From assembly GCF_000226255.1 (NCBI RefSeq), contig NZ_AGFG01000028.1, forward strand, positions 1-64,000: a stretch of DNA of 64,000 nucleotides, in the 5' to 3' direction. The notes beneath the pieces are model-generated. The model saw nothing but the letters and a program-made list of their open reading frames with translations. It did no database searches and was not told where the DNA came from. Below are positions 32,916 through 40,151 of this stretch, one piece after another; the stretch's first letter is position 1, and the number at the start of each line of letters is the position of its first letter. The DNA comes from Desulfovibrio sp. A2. Its GTDB lineage: Bacteria; Desulfobacterota; Desulfovibrionia; Desulfovibrionales; Desulfovibrionaceae. Both the position numbers and the translations under genes were made by a program.

Positions 32916-33391
32916 CACCCATCGTCGCCGCCCTGCCGGAAAATACCCCCGCCCGCTTCCTGCTGCTGGACCGGGTGGACCACTGCGACGCGGCGGCGGC
33001 CACGGCCCGTCGCGCCTTCACCAGCGCCCCCGCATGGCAGGGGCTGGAAGCCATGGCCCAACTGGCCGCCCTGCACGCCCGCTGGGCAGCCGGATTCGCC
33101 CGCCACGCCTTCCTGCTGACGGCAGATGAATGCACCTGGCCGTCCGCCGGAGCACTGCATGGTGCTCTGTACATCCGGGCCGATCTGCTGGCCGAAAGCG
33201 ACAGTGCGGCCACCTATGCCACCAGCATCACGCCCGCACCGCACGGGTTCGGCGGCGACACCGCGACAATGGGCACCTGCATGACCGCCACCCTGACCAT
33301 CGGGCGCACGAACTACGACACCCGCTTCAACGGCGACGTCCTCGCCGCCCGCTACCAAGAGACCTTCGCATGGCTGACCAGAACCGCCTGA
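32912..33391 (+). CDS. Hotdog-fold protein 2 of the biotin operon, FabA/FabZ-like
   Basis: 159 residues from a GTG overlapping the KAS stop. PARFLLLDRVDHCD (13-26) matches the FabZ/FabA LVDRV strand and GLEAMAQLAALHARW (44-58) matches the catalytic helix, keeping Glu46 and Gln50. The HFPG loop is shortened to FTSAPAWQ, so the catalytic His is absent. It is therefore the complement of the other hotdog protein (29617), which has the His but not the Glu. A dehydratase subunit role is inferred. It overlaps bioF by 22 bases. Confidence 0.75.
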   Translation: MTPIVAALPENTPARFLLLDRVDHCDAAAATARRAFTSAPAWQGLEAMAQLAALHARWAAGFARHAFLLTADECTWPSAGALHGALYIRADLLAESDSAATYATSITPAPHGFGGDTATMGTCMTATLTIGRTNYDTRFNGDVLAARYQETFAWLTRTA

Positions 33392-34764
33392 CCGCCGCCT
33401 TGGCGGACGACATTCCCACCGCGCCACACCTGGCCACGCCCGGCCTGCTGGCCGCGCGTCTGGCCCTGCGGGTGGGGGAATTGCGCGCCGCCGGGCTTGG
33501 TCGCAGCGCCCCGCTGCTGGAAGGACTGCCCGCGTCCGCCCCTTCCGCACCCTTCGCCGGAGCCAGCGTGACCGCCAGGAAGGCGGATTCCCCCTCTCCG
33601 GCGCTGGTGCGCATGGATGGCCGTCCCCTGCTGCATTTCGCGGGCAACGATTACCTCGGCCTGGCCGCCGACGGGGAATGGCGGGCCACGGTGGCCGCCT
33701 GCTTCGCGCGCCACGCGCCCTCGGGCACGGCCTCGCGCCTGGCCGCCGGGCACACAGCCCTGGCGGCGGAGGCGGAGGCCGCCTGGGCCGACTACTTCGG
33801 CTACGCCGAATGCCTGTTCCTGCCCAGCGGCTACCAGGCCAATCTTGCCCTGCTGTGGGGGCTGCTGGGGCACGGCGATGCCGTGTTCCTGGACCGGCGC
33901 GTGCACGCCAGCATGGCCCACGCCCTGCCGCCCACCGGCGCGCGGCTGCACACCCACCGCCACGGCGACATGGACGACCTGTCGCGCCGTCTGGCCGCGT
34001 GGCGGGCCGAGGCCGACGGAGGGAACGGCGTCCCGCCCGCCTGCGGGACGACCGCCGACACGGGGGCCCCGCAGCCCGTTATCCTGGCCGAATCGCTGTA
34101 CAGCATGGACGGCACCCTGCCGGACATGGCGCGCCTTGGCGCGGTGGTCCGCGAGCACGGGGCCTTCGTCATCGTGGACGAGGCGCACGCCTTCGGCGCT
34201 CTGGGCACGGGCGGGCGCGGCCGGGCGCATGGCGTGGCCGACGCCGCCGTGGGCACGCTGGGCAAGGCGCTGGGGCTGTTCGGGGCATTTCTGCTGTTGC
34301 CGCGCGGTACCCGCAATGCGTTGGAAAACCTAGCCTCCCCGGTGATCCATTCCACCGCCCTGCCCGAGGCGCACGCCGCCTGCTGTCTGGCCCTGCTGGA
34401 CCTGCTGCCCCGGCTGGACGACCGCCGCCACCACCTTGCCGCGCTGGGCGCGGCCCTGCGCGCCGGGCTGCGCGCCGAAGGCGTGCCGGTGCGCGAGGGC
34501 GCGCACGTGGTCTGCGTGGATGTGGGCGACGAGGAGCGCTGCACGCGGCTTGCCGCGCAACTGCGCGAACCGGACGACGGCGGCCCCGGCGTGCTGGCCC
34601 TGGCCGCGCGCCATCCCACCGTGGGGCGCGGCGCGGCCGTGCTGCGCCTGGGGCTTACCGCCCTGCACCGGGTGGACGACGTGGCACGTTGCGTGGAGTT
34701 GCTGACCCGCGCGTGGAAAGAAGAGGAAGCAAAGCGGGGCGGTGCCCCCGGAGATCAATCATGA
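33370..34764 (+). CDS. bioF: 8-amino-7-oxononanoate synthase
   Basis: 464 residues from the ATG at 33370, inside the end of the preceding gene. The PLP-dependent alpha-oxoamine synthase signatures are FAGNDYLGLA, SGTASRLAAGHTALAAEAE, IVDEAHAFGALGTGGRG and the PLP lysine in GTLGKALGLFG. BioF condenses pimeloyl thioester with alanine, releasing CO2, to give KAPA. Its location directly after ACP, KAS and hotdog genes suggests it takes pimeloyl-ACP. The chain is about 80 residues longer than E. coli BioF, with extra length at the N-terminus (residues 1-60) and a loop near residue 215. Confidence 0.95.
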   Translation: MADQNRLTAALADDIPTAPHLATPGLLAARLALRVGELRAAGLGRSAPLLEGLPASAPSAPFAGASVTARKADSPSPALVRMDGRPLLHFAGNDYLGLAADGEWRATVAACFARHAPSGTASRLAAGHTALAAEAEAAWADYFGYAECLFLPSGYQANLALLWGLLGHGDAVFLDRRVHASMAHALPPTGARLHTHRHGDMDDLSRRLAAWRAEADGGNGVPPACGTTADTGAPQPVILAESLYSMDGTLPDMARLGAVVREHGAFVIVDEAHAFGALGTGGRGRAHGVADAAVGTLGKALGLFGAFLLLPRGTRNALENLASPVIHSTALPEAHAACCLALLDLLPRLDDRRHHLAALGAALRAGLRAEGVPVREGAHVVCVDVGDEERCTRLAAQLREPDDGGPGVLALAARHPTVGRGAAVLRLGLTALHRVDDVARCVELLTRAWKEEEAKRGGAPGDQS

Positions 34765-35495
34765 ACGCAATGAACATCCCCCCCTCCCGCGCCCTGTTCG
34801 TGGTGGGCACGGACACGGGCGTGGGCAAGACGGTGGTTTCGATGCTGCTGGTTCGCGAACTGTTCGCGCGGGGGGAGCGGCCCTTCTACGCCAAGCCCAT
34901 GCAGACCGGGTGCACAAACCCGTACGACACGGACAGCGACGCGGCCTTCGTGTACCGGCACGTTCCGGAACTGGCCGGGCGCGACCCGGCGGAGGCGGTG
35001 GGGTGGTGCTTCGCGGCGCCTAAGGCTCCGCTCCACGCCGCGCGGGACGAAATGCGCGGCGTGGAGACGGAAGACCTGGTGCGCAGTCTGGCATGTCTGC
35101 GCGGTGAACACGCCTCACTGATCCTTGAAGGCGCGGGCGGTCTGATGGTGCCGTTCACGCCGGAGGCCCTGTGCATCGACTGCATCCGGGCCGCCGACGC
35201 CCGTCCCGTGCTGGTGGCGCGGGCGGGGCTGGGCACCGTGAACCACACGCTCCTCTCGGTGGAGGCGCTGGTCCGGAGAGGGATGGAACCGGCAGGGATC
35301 GTTTTCGTTCACACCAAGGAACGTTCCGCATCCCCGGACCTTGTGCGGGACAACATGGAGGCGGTAGCCATGCTGTCCGGTTTTCCGGTGAGCGGCGTGG
35401 TGCCGCCCATCGAAAATCTGCGTAATCCGCCCGACGCCGCCTTCGCGCCCTTGCGGCGCATGCTCGACGTGCTGGACGGGGTGGAAATCAGCTAA
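34761..35495 (+). CDS. bioD: Dethiobiotin synthetase
   Basis: 244 residues. The P-loop GTDTGVGKT lies at 16-24, and KPMQTGC, EGAGGLMVPF and ARAGLGTVNHTLLSVEAL are standard BioD motifs. It closes the ureido ring of DAPA with CO2 and ATP. GGAG precedes the ATG, which overlaps the bioF stop. It is the last gene of the operon; a hairpin overlaps its stop codon. Confidence 0.96.
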   Translation: MNAMNIPPSRALFVVGTDTGVGKTVVSMLLVRELFARGERPFYAKPMQTGCTNPYDTDSDAAFVYRHVPELAGRDPAEAVGWCFAAPKAPLHAARDEMRGVETEDLVRSLACLRGEHASLILEGAGGLMVPFTPEALCIDCIRAADARPVLVARAGLGTVNHTLLSVEALVRRGMEPAGIVFVHTKERSASPDLVRDNMEAVAMLSGFPVSGVVPPIENLRNPPDAAFAPLRRMLDVLDGVEIS

Positions 35496-35512
35496 CTCCC
35501 TTAGGGGTTAGC
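35491..35512 (+). terminator. Hairpin at the end of the biotin operon
   Basis: GCTAACTCCC / GGGGTTAGC arms (with a G-T pair) and a TTA loop overlap the bioD stop codon. There is no T run, so it may be an RNA-stabilising or Rho-independent-like end. Confidence 0.5.
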
Positions 35513-35555
35513 TCCAGAGTTCAAACCCTGCATAACTTCCCGTTATTCCCGTCTT

Positions 35556-35676
35556 CTTCCTTACACGCCGCGCCGGCTTGGCGACGCGGCTGGCTGGTGC
35601 GGGCTTGATGCAGCGAAGCACGAGCCCTACGGATGGCGACCGCAACGAGTACGGATTCCGACAGCAGCGGGCCCGC
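35556..35676 (+). repeat. Composite intergenic repeat, copy C
   Basis: A shorter relative of 23161-23415, located between bioD and the convergent lysA. It shares tcttccttacac, a hairpin with GCCGCG/CGCGGC arms (TCCGCG/CGCGGA in copy B, a compensated change), tggctggtgcggg, gcgaagc, and tacggatggcgaccgca followed by gagtacggattccga. The nested hairpin present in copy B is missing here. Confidence 0.7.
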
Positions 35677-35689
35677 GCATCCCCGCCGC

Positions 35690-36955
35690 CTACGCGTCGG
35701 GGAACAACGCCATCAAATCCGAAAGCTCTTCCCGGCGGCGGATCAGCCGGGGCTGGCCATCAAGACCGATGAGCACCTCGGCCGGGCGCAGCCGCTGGTT
35801 GTACGTGGAACTCATGGCGTAGCCGTAGGCCCCGGCGTCCAGCACGCCCAAAATGTCGCCCTCTTGGATGGCGGGCAGCTGCCGTTCCTTGGCCATGATG
35901 TCGCCGCTCTCGCAGATGTTGCCCACCACCGTCTGGGGATGCAGGGCCGCGTCGGGGGTGCCGCCCGTGCGGTACACCTCGATGTCGTGGTGCGCGTCGT
36001 ACATCATCGGGCGGGCCAGCACGTTGAAGCCAAGGTCGGTGCCCACGTAGCGGGTGGGGCCGTTGTTCTTGGTGGCGTGCACGGTGCCCAGCAGCAGGCC
36101 GCATTCGGCCACCACGTAGCGGCCCGGCTCGATGTAGAAGCGGCCCTTGTAGCCGGTGCGTTCCGCCCAGCCGCTGATGAGCGCGTGCAGGCGTTCCGCC
36201 GTGGCGGCCAGGTCCAGCCGGGGCTGGTCCTCGTACTTGCGGTAGGGAATGCCGAAGCCCCCGCCGAAGTCGATGACCTCCACGGTGTCGAACTTCTCGG
36301 CCACGGACAGCAGGAATTCCGCCGCCGCCACGTACCCTTCCGGCTCAAGGAACAGCGAGCCGATGTGCTGGTTGATGCCCGCCAGGGTCATCTCGTGTTT
36401 GGCCAGGATGGCCCGCAACTCGGCCAGCGAGGCGTCGGACGGGTCCACGCCGAACTTGGTGGCCTTGCCCGCCGTGACCACCTTCTGGTGGTGCCCCGCT
36501 CCGATGCCGGGGTTGAAGCGCACCATCACCTTGCCGCCCCGGTTCACCCTGCCCAGGGTGTCCAGCTGCGACAGCGAATCCACGCTCACCAGCAGCCCGT
36601 GCGACACGGCGTTGGCCAGTTCCGCCTCGGACACGTTGTTACACACGTACAGGATCTGGTCCGGGGTGAACCCGGCGGCCTTGTTGACGTGGATTTCGCC
36701 GGGCGACATGGCGTCCACCACCAGCCCTTCCTCGCGCACGATGCGCAGCAGGGAAAGGTTGGTGTTGGCCTTGGCCGAATAGTTCACGAAAAAGCCGGGG
36801 TGCGACGAAAGGGCCTTCATCTCGCGACAGCGCGCGCGCAGCATATCCTCGCTGTAAACGTACAGGGGGCTGCCGTAGGCGGCCACCAGTTCTTCGGGCG
36901 TGGTCCGGCCGAAGAAGCCGACCGCATCGGTGTACGTGGAACGGACGTTGGGCAT
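35690..36955 (-). CDS. lysA: Diaminopimelate decarboxylase
   Basis: 421 residues, PLP fold type III. The PLP lysine is in FFVNYSAKANTN, the conserved HIGS and EPGRYVV motifs follow, and the substrate-site CESGD motif occurs in VVGNICESGDIMAK. It decarboxylates meso-diaminopimelate to lysine, the last biosynthetic step. GGAG precedes the ATG. It lies 64 bases downstream of the TrmB-type regulator on the same strand. Related carboxynorspermidine decarboxylases are shorter (about 380) and differ in the active-site motif, so LysA is favoured. Confidence 0.92.
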   Translation of the reverse strand: MPNVRSTYTDAVGFFGRTTPEELVAAYGSPLYVYSEDMLRARCREMKALSSHPGFFVNYSAKANTNLSLLRIVREEGLVVDAMSPGEIHVNKAAGFTPDQILYVCNNVSEAELANAVSHGLLVSVDSLSQLDTLGRVNRGGKVMVRFNPGIGAGHHQKVVTAGKATKFGVDPSDASLAELRAILAKHEMTLAGINQHIGSLFLEPEGYVAAAEFLLSVAEKFDTVEVIDFGGGFGIPYRKYEDQPRLDLAATAERLHALISGWAERTGYKGRFYIEPGRYVVAECGLLLGTVHATKNNGPTRYVGTDLGFNVLARPMMYDAHHDIEVYRTGGTPDAALHPQTVVGNICESGDIMAKERQLPAIQEGDILGVLDAGAYGYAMSSTYNQRLRPAEVLIGLDGQPRLIRRREELSDLMALFPDA

Positions 36956-37019
36956 GAAGGTCTCCGTCGTGTTTCCGGTGCGCGGGTCGCGTTGGCGCGT
37001 GGCCCGGTCCGGTGGTGCG

Positions 37020-37757
37020 TCAGTTGTCCGAAACGGGGTCCGCTGCTGCGCCCGGCATGGCCGCGCGGATGCGGATCAGCTCCATTTCGTGCAGTATGGC
37101 CTCGCGCATCAGGTACACGAGGTGCTCGTTGCGCGAATACAGGCAGCGCCCGCTCACGCCCGGTTCCAGCAGGCCCGCGATGACCTCGCTGGTGTCGGCG
37201 ATGAGCTTCACGTGGCCGCTGCCCGCCTGGTTCTTCAGAAAGGTGGCCCCGGCGATGCCCGGATCAGCGTTGGACAGCAGCACCACCTTCAGCCCCCGCG
37301 CCACGCAGTCGTCGAACTCGCGCCGGAACAGCGCCACGTTGTCCGCATGCATGGAGGCGTACACCCGCAGCCGCGCCAGGTGCAGCATGTTGCGGATCTT
37401 GTCCTCGGTGTTGCGCAGCCCCGCCACGGTCAGGTAGGGCGTCTCGTCGGGCTCCGTCTCGGGCAGGTGGGCTTCAAGGAAGGCCAGCGTGCCTTCGGCG
37501 TCGCGCCGCAGGTTCAGCAGCAGTTCCTCGCGCGGGATGGCCATGTAGCGGCTGGTGTCGCCGCTGGCCACCACGGCCCCGCCCTTCTCCACCAGGCTCG
37601 ACAACGCCGCGTAGGCGTTGGAGCGCGAAATTCCGGCGGCCTTGGCCGCCTCGTACCCGGTCATGGGATTCTGGCCCGCGTGCCGCAGCAGGGTGAGGTA
37701 CATCAACGATTCCTGCTGGGTGAAGCCGAACTTCCGCAATGCCTGAATGAGTTCCAT
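37020..37757 (-). CDS. TrmB-family transcriptional regulator
   Basis: 245 residues from the ATG at 37757 (AAAGGA upstream). The N-terminal winged helix (about 1-70) reads LRKFGFTQQESLMYLTLL followed by GYEAAKAAGISRSNAYAALSSLVEKG, the TrmB pattern. A helical linker leads to a phospholipase-D-like effector domain (about 115-235). TrmB relatives sense sugars or amino acids. It is upstream of lysA and divergent from an M20 amidohydrolase. A perfect GTGGTAC-N6-GTACCAC dyad lies in the intergenic region (37972-37991), so it likely regulates one or both neighbours. The ligand is unknown; lysine or an acylated amino acid would fit the context. Confidence 0.85.
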   Translation of the reverse strand: MELIQALRKFGFTQQESLMYLTLLRHAGQNPMTGYEAAKAAGISRSNAYAALSSLVEKGGAVVASGDTSRYMAIPREELLLNLRRDAEGTLAFLEAHLPETEPDETPYLTVAGLRNTEDKIRNMLHLARLRVYASMHADNVALFRREFDDCVARGLKVVLLSNADPGIAGATFLKNQAGSGHVKLIADTSEVIAGLLEPGVSGRCLYSRNEHLVYLMREAILHEMELIRIRAAMPGAAADPVSDN

Positions 37758-37971
37758 GCGCATCCTTTCAAAAGCCCGCCGGAACGCGGCGGGGTACCGG
37801 TGCATGAGGGCCGCCGGACGGCAATACGGCGGCGGGGCTGACGGCGATGCCGCCTTGCGCTACACTGTGCCCGTGCACCGTCCGTGGCGTTTCTTCGCCC
37901 GCTCCGTGCGCCTTGGCAGTTGTTGGCCAGGGCGGCACCGGGTCCCGTGCGGGACGAAGGAAACCTCATGC

Positions 37972-37991
37972 GTGGTACTGATTGGTACCAC
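37972..37991. promoter_or_regulatory. Perfect dyad operator between the TrmB regulator and amidohydrolase
   Basis: GTGGTAC - TGATTG - GTACCAC, a perfect seven-base inverted repeat with a six-base spacer (one and a half helical turns in all). It lies about 215 bases upstream of either start and in a slightly A+T-richer patch than its surroundings. It is the best candidate operator for the divergent TrmB regulator. Nothing else recognisable is in the 446-base gap. Confidence 0.65.
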
Positions 37992-38203
37992 TAACCCTGC
38001 GGACGCGGATTGTCAACGCCAAAGCCGCACATCCGGCCGCCTCCATGACGGCAGCGCGGCACTGCCGTGGTGCCCCGCGCCATCCTCTCCACGCCACCTT
38101 CCGGACTGCGGACTGACGTGGCGCGGCGTCATCGGCCGTGCTCCCGCAGGGGCAGCGGCACCGCATACCGCCGCCCCCTTCCGGGGATGCGGCAGGAGAC
38201 TTC

Positions 38204-39445
38204 ATGGATTCCCTTTCCGCCCGCGTCCGCGCTGCCACACCGCACATCGTGGAACTGCGCCGCCGTCTGCACCGCATCCCCGAAACCGGCTTCAACGAGG
38301 TGCGCACCTCCGCCCTGGTGGCTGAAGAACTGGCCGCGCTGGGGCTGCCCGTGCGCACCGGCATCGCCGGAACCGGCGTCACCGCCCTGCTCGATTCCGG
38401 GCGGCCCGGCCCCACGGTGATGCTGCGCGCCGACATGGACGCCCTGCCCATCACCGAAGCCACGGGGCTTCCCTACGCCTCGGAACACCCCGGCCGCATG
38501 CACGCCTGCGGGCACGACATGCACATGGCCATGCTGCTGGGCGCGGCGCGGGTGCTGGCAGCGCTTGCCGCCGAAAGCCCCACCGCGTTGCGCGGGCGCA
38601 TCCTGTTCCTGTTCCAACCGGCGGAGGAAGGCCCCGGCGGCGCGCAGCCCATGATCGACGCGGGCGTGCTGGACGCTCCGAAGGTGGACGTGTGCCTTGG
38701 CGCGCATGTCTGGCCCGAACTGCCCGCCGGTTCCGTGGGGGTGAAGCCCGGCCCGCTCATGGCGGCCATGGACCGCTTTGAACTGACGGTGCTGGGCAAG
38801 GGAGGGCACGCCGCCAACCCGCACCTGTGCGTGGATGCGCTGGAAACGGCCACCCAGGTGGTGGGCGCGCTGCAACGGGTGGTCAGCCGCATGACCAGCC
38901 CGCTGGAGCCGGTCATCCTGACCATTGGCGAGCTGCACGCGGGCACGGCGTACAACGTCATCCCCGGCGAGGCGCACATGGCGGGCACGGTGCGGGCCTT
39001 TGCGCCTGAGGTGCGCAACCTGTGGGAGCAGCGCATCAACCAGGTGGCGGGCGGGGTGTGCGCGGCCATGGGAGCCACGCACCGGCTGGACTTCCACTGG
39101 TGCCACCCGGCGGTGATCAACGAGCCGCGCGCGGCGGCCGTGGTGCGCCGGGCCGCGCTGGACGCCGTGGGGCCGCAGCACGTGGTGGAGCCGTTGCCCA
39201 CCATGGGCGGCGAGGATTTTTCCATGTTCCTGCAACGCGTGCCGGGGTGCTTCTTCTTCGTGGGGTGCGGCGGGCCGGGCGTGGCCCCGGTGCACAACCC
39301 GCGCTTTGCCCCGGACGAGGCCTGCCTGCCCGTGGGGACCGAGGTGCTGTGCCGCGCCGCCGCGCTGCTGTGCGCTGGGTGGGATGCGCCCGCCGCGACG
39401 GGGCAGGACCGCCCCGGCATGGCCCCGCGCCAGAATAAGTTTTGA
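38204..39445 (+). CDS. M20-family amidohydrolase (HipO/AbgB/ama type)
   Basis: 413 residues from the ATG at 38204 (GGAGA upstream). Metal-binding motifs are MLRADMDALPI, HACGHDMHMAMLLGAA (His and Cys ligands) and FQPAEEGPGGA, with the lid-domain GKGGHAANPH and C-terminal MGGEDFSMF. Members hydrolyse N-acyl or N-aryl amino acids, for example hippurate or N-acetyl-diaminopimelate. The TrmB regulator and lysA next door make an N-acyl-diaminopimelate or lysine-related substrate conceivable, but specificity is not determined by sequence alone. Confidence 0.9.
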   Translation: MDSLSARVRAATPHIVELRRRLHRIPETGFNEVRTSALVAEELAALGLPVRTGIAGTGVTALLDSGRPGPTVMLRADMDALPITEATGLPYASEHPGRMHACGHDMHMAMLLGAARVLAALAAESPTALRGRILFLFQPAEEGPGGAQPMIDAGVLDAPKVDVCLGAHVWPELPAGSVGVKPGPLMAAMDRFELTVLGKGGHAANPHLCVDALETATQVVGALQRVVSRMTSPLEPVILTIGELHAGTAYNVIPGEAHMAGTVRAFAPEVRNLWEQRINQVAGGVCAAMGATHRLDFHWCHPAVINEPRAAAVVRRAALDAVGPQHVVEPLPTMGGEDFSMFLQRVPGCFFFVGCGGPGVAPVHNPRFAPDEACLPVGTEVLCRAAALLCAGWDAPAATGQDRPGMAPRQNKF

Positions 39446-39549
39446 CATTCCGCACCCGGCGGGCGATGGTCCACGGGTCCGCCCGGCCGCCGCGTTCTCC
39501 GACATGGCTGGCGGACACCCACCACAGATTCTCCCTCAAGGAGCCCCAA

Positions 39550-39972
39550 ATGGCACTCAAGAACGGCGATACCGTCCGCGTCCACTACACCGGCACGCTG
39601 GACGACGGCACCGAATTCGACTCCTCGCGCGACCGCGAACCGCTGGAATTCACCCTGGGCGAAGGCATGCTCATCCCCGGCTTCGAAAAGGCCGTGATCG
39701 GCCTTGGCAAGGGCCAGTCGGTGAAGGTCACCATTCCCGCCGCCGAAGCCTACGGCGAACACGTGGAGGAAATGGTCATCACCGTGCCGCGCGACCAGGT
39801 GCCCCCGCACATCGAGCCCGAAGTGGGCCTGATGCTCCAGCTCATGACCGACGACGGCGAACTTGACGTCACCGTCACCGACGTCACCGAAGAGCACGTC
39901 ACCCTCGACGCCAACCACCCGCTAGCCGGCGAAGACCTGACCTTCGACATCGAACTGGTCGAAATCTGCTAG
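39550..39972 (+). CDS. SlyD-like FKBP-type peptidyl-prolyl isomerase
   Basis: 140 residues. The FKBP core is split by an inserted flap domain: VRVHYTGTLDDGTEFDSS and GMLIPGFEKAVIGLGKGQ flank the insert-in-flap region AYGEHVEEMVITVPRDQVP. The C-terminal DANHPLAGEDLTFDIELVEI closes the FKBP barrel. This is the SlyD architecture with foldase and isomerase activity. It lacks the His/Cys-rich metal tail of E. coli SlyD, so a nickel role is not suggested. AAGGAG precedes the ATG. Confidence 0.93.
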   Translation: MALKNGDTVRVHYTGTLDDGTEFDSSRDREPLEFTLGEGMLIPGFEKAVIGLGKGQSVKVTIPAAEAYGEHVEEMVITVPRDQVPPHIEPEVGLMLQLMTDDGELDVTVTDVTEEHVTLDANHPLAGEDLTFDIELVEIC

Positions 39973-40033
39973 CGCGCCGCCTGTCCGGACTGCCCGGCCC
40001 CACGGGCCGGAACGCACGGCGGGTCATGAATGC

Positions 40034-40069
40034 AAAGGACGGCGTCCCCACCCGGGGACGCCGTCCTTT
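40034..40069. terminator. Bidirectional terminator between slyD-like gene and diguanylate cyclase
   Basis: A 16-base-pair stem AAAGGACGGCGTCCCC / GGGGACGCCGTCCTTT with loop ACCC between convergent genes. Short A and T ends serve both directions. Confidence 0.85.
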
Positions 40070-40151
40070 CACGTTCACGCGACACGCATGGGCGTCCCGT
40101 GCGGTCCATAATCCCGTGCGGCCTCTGTGTCCCATGCGTCTCGGGGGCGTC

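Noticed and set aside
36956-37019. Lysine riboswitch ahead of lysA
   Set aside because: The gap to the upstream regulator gene is only 64 bases, too short for the aptamer, and no L-box motif is present.
38138-38203. Upstream start for the M20 amidohydrolase
   Set aside because: The extra residues are Pro-rich without homology pattern, and the ATG at 38204 has GGAGA at proper spacing.
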